Assembly (NCBI GenBank): GCA_947625405.1
Contig: CANQOF010000002.1
Span: 1 to 64,000, forward strand
Direction of reading: 5' to 3'
Length of the DNA stretch: 64,000 nucleotides
Source: an uncultured Atopobiaceae bacterium
GTDB lineage: Bacteria > Actinomycetota > Coriobacteriia > Coriobacteriales > Atopobiaceae
Shown here in pieces: positions 1 to 8,150 of this stretch. Made by a program: the position numbers and the translations under genes. The stretch's first letter is position 1, and each line of letters begins with the position of its first letter. The notes below the pieces were generated by a model. That model worked only from the letters and a program-made list of their open reading frames with translations, was not told the origin of the DNA and did not search any database.

Positions 1-1
1 C

Positions 2-643
2 GTGGGGCCGACCGTGGGAGACCTCGTGGGACGCCACTGCCAGCTCCTCATCACCTCCGTCATGGAGGAGGGCATGAAGGAGCCCGCGAAGATCGTCTAC
101 GACCTCGTGTTCATCTGCTCCGGCAGGCCGGACCCCTACGCGGGCCTCATCCCGATCTATCGCCTCTACAACCCCTACGACGGCCAGCACCTGCTCACCG
201 CCGACAAGGACGAGTACGACGAGCTTTCGAAGATCGGCTGGGAGCAGGAGGGCGTGACCTCGTACCAGAAGGAGATCGAGCTCAGCACCGCCGCCACGAC
301 CCTCGACACCGTGGGCGAGACGCAGGAGAGCGAGGGGCACGTCTACCGCCTCTACAACCCCTTCAACGGCGACCACCTCTACACCGCCGTGCCGAGCGAG
401 GTGAGCGAACTCGCGCGCCTTGGCTGGGAGTTCGAGGGCGCGAAGTTCCAGAGCGCCGACCCGAGCGCCGAGGACGCGATCCCGGTCTACCGCCTCTTCA
501 ACAAGTACATGACCAAGAACGCGGGCCTGGGCGCCCACCTCTACACGCCCGACGAGAACGAGTACGCAGAGCTCGGCAAGCTCGGCTGGAACCAGGAGGA
601 AGCCTGCTGGTACGCCGAAGCCCTGCCGCCTTCGGTTGACTAA
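2..643 (+). CDS. Surface protein, C-terminal part with three DUF5648-like repeats (partial)
   Basis: This is the 3' end of a gene whose start lies before the window; the frame is open from base 2 and ends in TAA at 641-643. The first ~45 residues (VGRHCQLLITS...KIVYDLVFI) resemble the end of the domain that precedes the repeats in the giant protein at 49267-59916. Three repeats of the YRLYNPY..HL.T...EY..L...GW type follow; the third has the GLGAHLYTPDENEY form. Repeats of this type sit at the C-terminus of secreted proteins of Gram-positive anaerobes. No LPXTG motif or C-terminal membrane helix is visible, so the repeats may themselves bind the envelope (inference). A strong terminator follows at 699-735. 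Confidence 0.85.
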   Translation: MGPTVGDLVGRHCQLLITSVMEEGMKEPAKIVYDLVFICSGRPDPYAGLIPIYRLYNPYDGQHLLTADKDEYDELSKIGWEQEGVTSYQKEIELSTAATTLDTVGETQESEGHVYRLYNPFNGDHLYTAVPSEVSELARLGWEFEGAKFQSADPSAEDAIPVYRLFNKYMTKNAGLGAHLYTPDENEYAELGKLGWNQEEACWYAEALPPSVD

Positions 644-698
644 AGACCACACGGCATTCGCCGGCTACGTTATCCCGCTTGCCGCTTGGCAAAACAGC

Positions 699-735
699 CA
701 CCTTGGCCTGCGCAGTGCAGGCCAAGGTGTTTTTT
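699..735 (+). terminator. Rho-independent terminator of the first surface-protein gene
   Basis: A perfect 12-bp stem (699-710 with 718-729, loop CGCAGTG) is followed directly by a run of six T at 730-735. Confidence 0.9.
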
Positions 736-759
736 CGCGTGGAGGATATGAGCAAATGA

Positions 760-786
760 TTGATCGACCATGGGGCGCGCTATACT
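760..786 (+). promoter_or_regulatory. Possible promoter of a short plus-strand RNA
   Basis: TATACT at 781-786 is a good -10 match. TTGATC at 760-765 could be a -35, but the spacer is only 15 bp. A transcript from here would run into the hairpin at 850-876 after roughly 90 nt, convergent with the small toxin-like gene at 863-991. Weak evidence on its own. Confidence 0.3.
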
Positions 787-849
787 GAGCGCGGAAAACG
801 GCGAGGCCCGCGTGTGGTTAACAGGTTGCGGGTGGCGCAGTTTCGTTAG

Positions 850-880
850 GGAGACGGAGATCCTACCTCCGTCTCCTCTT
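850..880. terminator. Hairpin at the 3' end of the small membrane-peptide gene
   Basis: A perfect 10-bp stem (850-859 with 867-876) has a 7-nt loop. On the plus strand TCTTT follows. The stop codon of the minus-strand small gene lies in the loop, so one stem arm encodes part of its arginine tail. It could serve as a shared terminator for converging transcripts, though neither side has a long T run. Confidence 0.45.
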
Positions 881-991
881 TCGTGCCCTGCGTCTCCGCA
901 CGGAACGTTTCGTCCTCCTTTCCAACCAGTCGTAGATACTGATCAGACCAGCGACGATCGTGACGATCGCCGTCAAGAGTTCAACGATCAT
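863..991 (-). CDS. Small toxin-like membrane peptide (42 aa)
   Basis: The 42-residue peptide begins MIVELLTAIVTIVAGLISIY, a single hydrophobic helix, followed by DWLERR and a tail made almost entirely of Arg and Lys. Small size, one helix and a basic tail are the general form of type I toxin-antitoxin toxins such as Fst or AapA. The ATG at 989-991 was chosen because AGAGGGGG lies 7 nt upstream; the same frame is open to 1180 but that upstream part has no protein-like composition. The SD region overlaps a small CTCTC/GAGAG hairpin. A 12-nt segment of the 5' UTR (1018-1029) is complementary within the transcript to a segment beyond the stop (828-839). No family is recognised; it could be a chance reading frame. 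Confidence 0.45.
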   Translation of the reverse strand: MIVELLTAIVTIVAGLISIYDWLERRTKRSVRRRRARKRRRR

Positions 992-1184
992 GGGCTCGCC
1001 CCCTCTCTCATCGAGAGTGCGCCACCCGCGTGCGGACCTCGCCTCGGGAGCATTCTGGGGCTGACAGCCCGAGGAAAACCTTGCAAGGATCCAACACCCG
1101 AGGTCAGTTACAAAATCATCACAAGGCGAAAGGGACGGTTCCTTCGACCCATTTAGCCAGCCGCCATCCGAAGAGCTCAAGACA

Positions 1185-1210
1185 GATCAAGGCCCGAGCC
1201 TTGATCTGCA
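1185..1210. repeat. Perfect 11-bp hairpin
   Basis: The arms are 1185-1195 and 1200-1210 with a CCGA loop. No T run follows on either strand except a short TCTT on the minus strand. It lies just upstream of the surface-protein fragment. Its role is unknown. Confidence 0.4.
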
Positions 1211-1235
1211 GTCAAGCTTCCTGCTGCGAGCGAAT

Positions 1236-1469
1236 GACAACCACGATGGCTCGTTTGAGGGCGCGATCTTCCAGAGCGCGGACCCGGATGAAAGCTCGTC
1301 TGCAAAGCCTGTGTATCGCCTGTATAACCCATATATGGAGAGTACTGGGGGATTGGGGGCTCATCTCTATACGGCGAACGCGGTCGAGTACCATTCGCTC
1401 GCTACCCTTGGCTGGCTGCAAGAGGACGTTTGCTGGTACGCCGCAGCACTTCCCGCTGGCGAAGAGTAG
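1236..1469 (+). pseudogene. Remnant of a DUF5648-repeat surface protein C-terminus
   Basis: The frame ending at TAG 1467-1469 encodes FEGAIFQSADPDE, then [21 protein letters not shown], a GWLQEDVCWYAAALP segment and the stop. It matches the last repeat and the preceding FEGAKFQSADP linker of the partial gene at 2-643 nearly residue for residue. There is no start codon, signal peptide or ribosome-binding site, and the upstream part of the frame is not protein-like. It is best read as a leftover of a duplicated or recombined gene of this family. It could also be a donor sequence for recombination, which is inference. Confidence 0.75.
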
Positions 1470-1673
1470 GATTTCGTGGTAGTGAAGCGAGAACTATGCG
1501 AGTGACGGGAGGCAAGCGGGTTGCCCGGCGCGCGCCGAGGCAATCGAGAACGAGGGACGGACCTATCGGGACGCGTTCTGCTCGCTGAGAAAGCGTCCTC
1601 GCAGGAGCGACGGGGGCTAGGGCCCCATCGCAAAAGGGGAGCGCAAAGGCGCTTCCAGAAGGAAAGGATCCAT

Positions 1674-3176
1674 ATGGACCGCAAGAAAGTGAAGTTCGGC
1701 GTCATTGCCGCGCTCTTCGCTGCGCTCGTGCTGGTCTTTGGCGCGGCCACCGTCGCCAAGGCAGCCGTGGCGGACAACCCGATCAACGGGGTTATCGACC
1801 AGGGCATCGACAAGATCAACGCTAACGTATCCGGTTACGCGAACCTCGCGTGGAAGTCTGAGCCCACGGCAACTGGTGGCACCATCGTCACCACCATCAC
1901 CAAGACCGTTGCCATCACCACCGTGAAGGACAACATCGTCGGCACGCTTGCCTCTGAGCTTGCCGCAAATTCGAACCTCGTGAGCCAGGTGTCCCTCTCG
2001 GGTAACACCATCATGGGTACAGCGGGAAGCGCGACGCTTCAGGTGACTCCCAACGTCACCACCGCTCAGGTAACCCAGTTCGCCAAGGATTGCTTCGGTC
2101 CTGATCAGTATTACGCGGGCGAGGGCATCAATGTCCTCGACGGCAGGAGCTTCACGGTCGTCTGCACGCCTGCCTCTGGGAGTGGCGCGCAGAGGGCTGC
2201 TTACACCATGGAGTTCACCACCACTGCTCCCACCGACAGGCCCACTACGCCCCCCAGCCCTGCTGAGCAGGTCGAGGCGGTCACCGGTCCTATCAGCGCT
2301 GCCATTGAAAATGGCGTGGGTACCGACGCGAAAGTGACCCCGCCGACTGCGGTCGTCGATGGCGCGCTCACTTGGGAAGTCGGCGTCATCAACGCCACCG
2401 CTACCGTCGACGAAATCGGCCCGGTGCTCGTGGGCAACGTCCTGAGCGGCCTCAACACGAGCTCTACGCTCAACAAGGGCGCAACCGCGACCTCCGTTGA
2501 CGATCCCACCATCCCCGCTCTCCAGTTTGATACTGCTTCCGCCACTGATATCGACGACTTCGCCATTACTTGCCTGAAGGCCGCCGCCGCGAAGAGCGCC
2601 TCCTCCACGCAGGCCAACGAGGCTCCCGTGGCCATCAGCAACCTCGCGGGCAAGACCTGCACCATCAAGGTCCAGTTCAACGAGACCACCTCGACGGACT
2701 ACGTCTTCTCCTTCGCGAATGACGAGACGCAGGCTGCGGTCTATCGTCTCTACAACCCGTACGACTACCTGCACCTCTATACGACCGATGCAAACGAGTT
2801 TGACGTGCTCACAGGCCTTGGCTGGAATGACGAGGGTGTTGCGTGGAACGCGCCGCTCACCGCAACCGGTAATACCCCGGTCTACCGCCTCTACAACAAC
2901 TTCAACGGTGACCATTACTACACGACCAACAAGACCGAGGCCGACGGCCTCGTAGCGCTCTTCCCGAACGGGGAGGGCTGGGCCTACGACAACGGCGCCA
3001 AGCCCATCTTCTACAGCTGCCCGGCGAACGGCAATGGCATTTACCAGCTCTTCAACCCGTATCGCTTGGTGGACACCCACATCTGGACGGCCAACAAGCT
3101 CGAGTACGACACCTGCCAGGAGCAGGGCTGGACGGGCGAGAACATCAAGTTCTACGCGCTCTCCATCCCCAAGTAG
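1674..3176 (+). CDS. Secreted surface protein with three DUF5648-like repeats
   Basis: 500 aa. The ATG at 1674 is chosen because GGAAAGG lies 6 nt upstream and a clear signal peptide follows: MDRKK, a hydrophobic core, and a cut site near ATVAKA-AV (~residue 30). Residues ~31-345 hold two related domains of ~110-150 aa, each ending in the same pattern (FAKDCFGP...LDGRSFTVVC...YTMEFT and FAITCLKAA...LAGKTCTIKV...YVFSF), joined by a Thr/Pro linker (TDRPTTPPSP). Residues ~355-500 are three YRLYN/YQLFN repeats. The last 278 bp are almost identical to the 3' end of the gene at 60005-61957. There is no sortase motif. Probably envelope-associated and extracellular; the ligand is unknown. Confidence 0.9.
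   Translation: MDRKKVKFGVIAALFAALVLVFGAATVAKAAVADNPINGVIDQGIDKINANVSGYANLAWKSEPTATGGTIVTTITKTVAITTVKDNIVGTLASELAANSNLVSQVSLSGNTIMGTAGSATLQVTPNVTTAQVTQFAKDCFGPDQYYAGEGINVLDGRSFTVVCTPASGSGAQRAAYTMEFTTTAPTDRPTTPPSPAEQVEAVTGPISAAIENGVGTDAKVTPPTAVVDGALTWEVGVINATATVDEIGPVLVGNVLSGLNTSSTLNKGATATSVDDPTIPALQFDTASATDIDDFAITCLKAAAAKSASSTQANEAPVAISNLAGKTCTIKVQFNETTSTDYVFSFANDETQAAVYRLYNPYDYLHLYTTDANEFDVLTGLGWNDEGVAWNAPLTATGNTPVYRLYNNFNGDHYYTTNKTEADGLVALFPNGEGWAYDNGAKPIFYSCPANGNGIYQLFNPYRLVDTHIWTANKLEYDTCQEQGWTGENIKFYALSIPK
2880..3157 (+). repeat. 278-bp block shared with 61661-61938 (copy 1)
   Basis: Base-by-base reading shows one mismatch (A at 2934, G at 61715) against 61661-61938; synonymous positions are also identical. 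The blocks are in direct orientation, 58.8 kb apart. Flanking parts of the two genes are clearly more diverged. Confidence 0.95.
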
Positions 3177-3215
3177 TGTCGCCAAGGCATTGCTGAGCGA
3201 GTGATCGCTTGAACG

Positions 3216-3248
3216 AAGCCCCTCGGACCTTGCGTCCGGGGGGCTTTT
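3216..3248 (+). terminator. Terminator after the 1674-3176 gene
   Basis: A 13-bp stem (3216-3228 with 3234-3246, one G-T pair) has a CTTGC loop and ends in TTTT. Confidence 0.85.
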
Positions 3249-3377
3249 CACGTGCCGCGCGACCATCGGGCGATGCGATGATGCGAGGAAGGGCGAAAGG
3301 GGTAGAGAGAAGGCAGGAAGTGCGGGGCGCTGAGCATAGCGTGCGAGCGCCCCACCCACGCGCGAAGGGCGGACGCC

Positions 3378-4823
3378 ATGGCAGACACAGCCTCCACGAA
3401 CACGGCTCCGGTGCAAGCGAGTCAAGCGGCTCCGGACGCGAGCGCGAACTCCAAGGCGCCCGCCACGCAGAACGGCGGCTTCAAGGCCACGCTCACCGTC
3501 TTCGACATGGTGATCTACGGCCTCATCTTCATGGTGCCCATCGCGCCGTTCCCCATCTTCGCCTCGGTCTACAACGCCTCGAACGGCATGCCGCTCCTCG
3601 CTTATGGCGTGGGCGGCATCGCGATGCTCTTCACCGCGCTCTCCTTCGGCGTGATGGTGCCGATCTTCCCGTCCTCGGGCTCGATCTTCACCTACACCTC
3701 CGAGGGCATCAACAAAGGCGTGGGCTTCGTCACGGGCTGGCTGATGATCCTCCAGTACATCATCACGCCGGACATCATGTTCATCATGGCGGCGAACTCG
3801 CTCAAGGGCATCCCGGGGCTCGCTGACGTGCCGATTTGGATCTGGTGCCTGCTCTTCCTCGCGTTCTGCACGCTCGTGGCCATACGCGGCATCGGCACGA
3901 CGATGATCCTCGACCGCATCGCGCTCGTGGGCGAGCTCATCGTCCTCGGCCTCTTCATCGGCTTCGCTGTGGCCTACATCATCGCCGGCAAGAACGGCGC
4001 GCACTTCACCCCGACCGCCGTCTTCGACCCCGAGCACTTCAGCGCCCAGGCGATGTTCAGCGCCATCTCGCTCTGCGCGCTCAACTTCGTGGGCTTCGGC
4101 TCGGTGGCCACGCTCACCCAGGAATCGAAGGCCGGCCCCAAGGGCCCGGGCAAGGCCATGGTGATGATCGTCATCGTGCTCGCGGTGCTCTTCTGCTCCA
4201 TGAGCTTCGTCGCCACCTGCGCCGACCCCACGGGCGAGGTCTTCAAGGATCACCCCACCGAGGGCTTCTACATCCTCGCCGGCATGGTGGGCGGCGTCGG
4301 CGGCGGAAGCGGCGAGTGGCTCATGCTCACGTGCGAGATCGCGAACGTGCTCGCGCTCGGCATCTTCACCGGCCTCGCCGCGCAGACCTCCATCGCGCGC
4401 ATCCTCTACGTCATGGGCACCGCTGGCGCCATGCCCAAGAAGCTCGGCGAGATGAACAAGAAGAACGCCACGCCCGTGGTGGCCACGATCTTCGTCGGCA
4501 TCGTGAACCTCGTGGTGCTCTTCCCGATGATCGCCGTCGGCCAGAACGTCTCGGCGGAGATGAGCAACTTCGGCGCGCTCTCCTCGTACTTCCTGCTGAA
4601 CTTCGTGGTGCTGTGGTTCTGCTGGGGCAAGCGCAAGGAGCACAAGTTCTTCCGCCACTTGCTCTTCCCGCTGCTCGGCTGCGTCTTCACCGGCATCTTC
4701 ATCTTCACGCTCGACCTCATCCCGCAGATCGTCGGCGTTGTGTGGCTCGTGCTCGGCATCGTCATCTACCTCGTGGTCACGCGGAAATTCCACCACGAGA
4801 TCGACATGGCGAAAGCCGGCTGA
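3378..4823 (+). CDS. APC-family amino-acid permease
   Basis: 481 aa with about 12 hydrophobic segments, starting after a soluble Ala/Gln/Ser-rich N-terminal tail of ~35 residues. The first helix region reads FDMVIYGLIFMVPIAPFPIF, and a conserved-looking FVGFGSVATLTQESK stretch lies near the middle. This layout fits the amino acid-polyamine-organocation superfamily, which exchanges or symports amino acids across the cytoplasmic membrane. GAAGGGCGG precedes the ATG by 6 nt. It stands alone after a terminator and is convergent with rmlA, with 32 bp between the two stops. The substrate cannot be told from the sequence. Confidence 0.85.
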   Translation: MADTASTNTAPVQASQAAPDASANSKAPATQNGGFKATLTVFDMVIYGLIFMVPIAPFPIFASVYNASNGMPLLAYGVGGIAMLFTALSFGVMVPIFPSSGSIFTYTSEGINKGVGFVTGWLMILQYIITPDIMFIMAANSLKGIPGLADVPIWIWCLLFLAFCTLVAIRGIGTTMILDRIALVGELIVLGLFIGFAVAYIIAGKNGAHFTPTAVFDPEHFSAQAMFSAISLCALNFVGFGSVATLTQESKAGPKGPGKAMVMIVIVLAVLFCSMSFVATCADPTGEVFKDHPTEGFYILAGMVGGVGGGSGEWLMLTCEIANVLALGIFTGLAAQTSIARILYVMGTAGAMPKKLGEMNKKNATPVVATIFVGIVNLVVLFPMIAVGQNVSAEMSNFGALSSYFLLNFVVLWFCWGKRKEHKFFRHLLFPLLGCVFTGIFIFTLDLIPQIVGVVWLVLGIVIYLVVTRKFHHEIDMAKAG

Positions 4824-4855
4824 AGCTCGTCACTGCATCTCGCAGCGTCGACTAG

Positions 4856-5734
4856 TTACTCCCTTGAAAGCGCGAGATGCTTTAAATAGTGGCCGTAGTC
4901 CGTTTTGTCGGACTTGGCGGCGAGGGCGAGGAGTTGCGCGCGGGAGATCCAGCCGGCGTGGTAGGCGATTTCCTCGATCGAGCCCACCTTCACGCCGGTG
5001 TGGTACTCCACCACGCGGATGAACTCAGCCGCGTTGGCGAGCGAGGCCACGGTGCCCGTGTCGAACCACGCGAAGCCGCGCCCGAGGTTCTCCACGGAGA
5101 GCTGGCCCTTCTCGAGGTAGATCTGGTTGAGATCGGTGATCTCGAGCTCGCCGCGGTTCGAGGGCTGGAGCTGCGCCGCGTACTCGCAGGCGTGCTCGTC
5201 GTAGAAGTAGAGGCCCGTCACGCAGTAGTCCGAGCGGGGATGGGTGGGCTTCTCCTCGATGGAGATCGCGCGGCCCTCCTCGTCGAATTCCACGACGCCG
5301 AAGCGCTGCGGGTCGTTCACCTCGCATGCGAAGATCGTGGCGCCGCCCTCCTCGGCGCGCGCGCGAGCGCGCTTGAGCATGCCGGTGAAGCCGCCGCCGT
5401 AGAAGATGTTGTCGCCGAGCACGAGCGCCGAGGGCTCGCCGTGTATGAAGTCCTTGCCGATCACAAACGCCTGCGCGAGGCCGTCCGGCGAATCCTGCAC
5501 CTCGTAGCGAAGGGAAATCCCGAGATCGGAGCCGTCGCCGAGGAGCCTGCGGAAGGCGTCGTGGTCCTCGGGGGTGGTGATGATGAGCACCTCGCGAATG
5601 CCCGCCATGAGGAGCACCGAGAGCGAGTAGTAGATCATCGGCTTGTCGTAGACGGGAAGGAGCTGCTTCGACACGGCCTGGGTGAGCGGATGGAGCCTCG
5701 TGCCATGGCCACCGGCGAGCACGATACCCTTCAT
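4856..5734 (-). CDS. rmlA: Glucose-1-phosphate thymidylyltransferase RmlA
   Basis: 292 aa, the usual family length. RmlA joins dTTP and glucose-1-phosphate to give dTDP-glucose, the first step to dTDP-rhamnose for cell-wall polysaccharides. Visible motifs are the nucleotide-binding [11 protein letters not shown] (residues 6-16), K23 in [12 protein letters not shown], the GDNIFYG segment, and FDTGTVASL near the C-terminus. The ATG at 5732-5734 is preceded by GAAAGGAA at a suitable distance; the frame upstream is arginine-rich shadow sequence. No other rml genes are nearby. Confidence 0.95.
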   Translation of the reverse strand: MKGIVLAGGHGTRLHPLTQAVSKQLLPVYDKPMIYYSLSVLLMAGIREVLIITTPEDHDAFRRLLGDGSDLGISLRYEVQDSPDGLAQAFVIGKDFIHGEPSALVLGDNIFYGGGFTGMLKRARARAEEGGATIFACEVNDPQRFGVVEFDEEGRAISIEEKPTHPRSDYCVTGLYFYDEHACEYAAQLQPSNRGELEITDLNQIYLEKGQLSVENLGRGFAWFDTGTVASLANAAEFIRVVEYHTGVKVGSIEEIAYHAGWISRAQLLALAAKSDKTDYGHYLKHLALSRE

Positions 5735-5868
5735 GTCCGTTCCTTTCGAACGAGGTGCGTGAACTGCCACGACGCAAGTATACGTGCCGCGCTCCCCCTG
5801 GGCCCTTTTCGAGGCTGCCCCAATGCGGGGCTGCCCCCTTGCCATCCGAGGGCAGTGGAAGGGTGGCG

Positions 5869-6837
5869 CTACGGGTGGCGCGGGAGGCTCGCGCGGTCGG
5901 CTTCGCTCTCGGCTTCGGTGCCGGTGAAATACGGGCTCAGCGTGTCGACGATGAGGCGGACGGCGGAGGGGACCACCCGCGCCTCGAAGCCGCGGACCTC
6001 GCCATCGAGGGGCTCGCCATCCACCTGCATCGGCACGTCCTTCGAGGCGCGCACGCGCACGTGGTGCGCCTTGAAGCTCTCGATTTGGGGGCGCCCGAGG
6101 TTCTTGCCCGAGGGGTCGAGGAAGCCGAAGAGCACGGGCTTCAGGAGCCCCACGGCGTCCGGCGTCTCGAGCACGATCACGTCGAGGAGGCCGTCGTCGA
6201 GGCGGCAATCGGGCACGATCTCGATGTCGCCTTGGATCATCGCGGTGTTCGCCACGAGGCAGGCGATGCCGTCGCGCTCGATCGTCTCGTCGTCAAGCTC
6301 GATCGTGAAGCGCACGACTGGCGGCTGGGGGTTCGAGAGGGCGGCCATGAAGTAGGCCATCTGGCCCATGGCGTGACGGTTCGAGGCGCCCGCGCGCATG
6401 AGCTCGGCGTCAAAGCCCGTGCCCGCCATGAGCGAGAAGCTCTGGCGCCAGGAGCGCCCGCTCGCGTCTTGCCAGGAGATCTTGCCGAGGTCGGCGGAAA
6501 CCGTGCGCCCCTCGCGGCACGCGTGGGCGAGCGCGAAGGGCTCCGCCGCGCAGCCGAGGCTCGCGAAGAAGAGGTTGATCGGCCCCGAGGGGAAGACGCA
6601 CGCCGTGAGGCCGCGATCGGCCACCGCGGCGAGGAGGCGCGAGACCTCGTAGTCGCCGCCCGAGAGCACCACGAGATCGAAGCGCTCGGCGTTCGCGAGC
6701 GCCTCGTCGTCGTCCCACGTCTCGCCGAGCTGGCGGAACAGGCACTCGTCTCCCGCCTCCAGCAGGTAGCGCTGGAACTGGAAGACGGCGTCCGAGGCAT
6801 AGCCCGTGGCTCCGGCGTGGATGATGAGCGTGCGCAT
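5869..6837 (-). CDS. Diacylglycerol-kinase-like lipid kinase with altered glycine motif
   Basis: 322 aa. The fold signature of the DAGK/YegS/sphingosine-kinase family is clear: LVVLSGGD (residues 55-62), PSGPINLFF in place of the usual [27 protein letters not shown] and VDGEPLDG. These enzymes phosphorylate lipids such as diacylglycerol with ATP. The hallmark GGDGT is GGDYE here (60-64) and the second glycine-rich element is also changed, so nucleotide binding or substrate may differ (inference). The ATG has CGGGAG only 2 nt upstream, a tight SD. The next gene on this strand, rmlA, starts 134 nt downstream. Confidence 0.75.
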   Translation of the reverse strand: MRTLIIHAGATGYASDAVFQFQRYLLEAGDECLFRQLGETWDDDEALANAERFDLVVLSGGDYEVSRLLAAVADRGLTACVFPSGPINLFFASLGCAAEPFALAHACREGRTVSADLGKISWQDASGRSWRQSFSLMAGTGFDAELMRAGASNRHAMGQMAYFMAALSNPQPPVVRFTIELDDETIERDGIACLVANTAMIQGDIEIVPDCRLDDGLLDVIVLETPDAVGLLKPVLFGFLDPSGKNLGRPQIESFKAHHVRVRASKDVPMQVDGEPLDGEVRGFEARVVPSAVRLIVDTLSPYFTGTEAESEADRASLPRHP

Positions 6838-6943
6838 GGCTCCCGGTTTCTCGAGTATCCTTAGGCAATCGCGGCTCGAGCCCTAAGGGTAGCCCTATCG
6901 CCACCCCTTCGGGCAGGGCATTTCCGAGCGTAGGGATGGTGCA

Positions 6944-8071
6944 GTGTTCCTCAAGACCATGGCGGGGGTGGAGAGTTTCCTCGAGCGCGCGCGCAAGGCG
7001 CCGCTCATAGCCGTGGATACGGAGTTTTTGCGCGAGCGGACGTACTTTCCCATGCTGTGCCTCATCCAGCTCGGCACCCACGAGGAGCAGGTGGCCATCG
7101 ACCCCTTGGCCAAGCTCGATCTCTCGGGGGTGGGCGATCTTCTCGCCGACCCCTCCGTGCCCAAGGTCTTCCACGCCTGCTCGCAAGACATCGAGATCCT
7201 CACCCAAGCCTTCGGAAAGCCCCCCGAGAACGTGTTCGACACGCAGATCGCGGCCGCCTTCCTCGGCCAGCGGCTCCAGCTCGGCTACGCGACGCTCGTG
7301 GAGATCTACTGCGGGGTGCACCTCGACAAGGCCGCCTCGCTCACGGACTGGTCGCGCCGTCCGCTCGACGAGGAGCAGCTCTCCTACGCGCTCGACGACG
7401 TGCGCTACCTTCCTCGCATCTACGACAAGATGGTGAAGAGGCTGAAGAGGCAGGGCCGGCTCGGCTGGGTGCTGCCGGAGTGCGAGGCGGCGCGCCTCCA
7501 CGCGATCGCGGTGCAAAATCCCGACGAGGCCTACCTGCACGTCAAGCGCATAGGAGGCCTCACCCGCCGCCAGCTCGGCGTGCTTCGCGAGGTGGCGCGC
7601 GAGCGCGACACGATCGCCAGGCGAAGGGACATCCCGAGGAAGTGGGTCGTGGGCGACGAGGTGCTCGTGGAGATGGCCAAGCGCATGCCCACGAGCGCGG
7701 ACAGGCTGCGGCGTATTCGCGGGACGGCGCAGCTCTCCGAGGGCGACGCGAGCCTCATGGTCCTCGCGGTGAAGCGGGGGAGGGCCTGCCCGGCGGACAG
7801 GCTCCCCGAGGTGCTCCACCGCCAAAAGCCGAGCCAGGAGGCCGAGAGCGCGGTCGATTTGCTCTACGCGCTCCTTCGGTTGATCGCCGAGGAGAACGGC
7901 ATCGCCGCGCCGCTCATCGCGAATAGGGACGACCTCCTCGACCTCGTGAACCAGCGCATGAACCCGCTTGACGAGGGGTGGCGAAGGGAATTGGCGGGCG
8001 AGCCGCTCAGGCGCCTGCTCGCGGGGGAGATCGGCCTCACGGTGAAGGACGGGAAAGTCGTGAGGGTCTAG
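6944..8071 (+). CDS. rnd: Ribonuclease D
   Basis: 375 aa. RNase D is a 3'-5' exoribonuclease that trims tRNA and other stable RNA ends. The DEDDy exonuclease residues are present: D25 and E27 (AVDTEFL), D82 (HACSQDIEIL), and Y148/D152 (YALDDVRYL). HRDC-like helices follow from about residue 205. The start is GTG at 6944, with TAGGGATGG just upstream; an ATG at 6959 is an alternative. It heads a run of same-strand genes (rnd, Zn peptidase, xseA, xseB, HIT, ackA). Confidence 0.93.
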   Translation: MFLKTMAGVESFLERARKAPLIAVDTEFLRERTYFPMLCLIQLGTHEEQVAIDPLAKLDLSGVGDLLADPSVPKVFHACSQDIEILTQAFGKPPENVFDTQIAAAFLGQRLQLGYATLVEIYCGVHLDKAASLTDWSRRPLDEEQLSYALDDVRYLPRIYDKMVKRLKRQGRLGWVLPECEAARLHAIAVQNPDEAYLHVKRIGGLTRRQLGVLREVARERDTIARRRDIPRKWVVGDEVLVEMAKRMPTSADRLRRIRGTAQLSEGDASLMVLAVKRGRACPADRLPEVLHRQKPSQEAESAVDLLYALLRLIAEENGIAAPLIANRDDLLDLVNQRMNPLDEGWRRELAGEPLRRLLAGEIGLTVKDGKVVRV

Positions 8072-8150
8072 GCGCGCCGCAATTGTCGTGGGGATCGCGC
8101 TCTACACTTAACGCCACGGGCCGCATCGCCCGCTCGCAACAGGAGGTTCC

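Noticed and set aside
863-1180. Longer 105-codon version of the small membrane peptide
   Set aside because: The upstream part has no protein-like composition, and a good ribosome-binding site lies before the internal ATG at 991.
1521-1673. Upstream extension of the 1674 surface protein
   Set aside because: The signal peptide and SD fix the start at 1674; the extension has no SD and would bury the signal peptide.
1617-4796. A 1059-codon minus-strand reading frame
   Set aside because: It lies opposite two well-supported plus-strand genes and is rich in His, Arg, Glu and Asp, as expected for the antisense of GC-rich codons.
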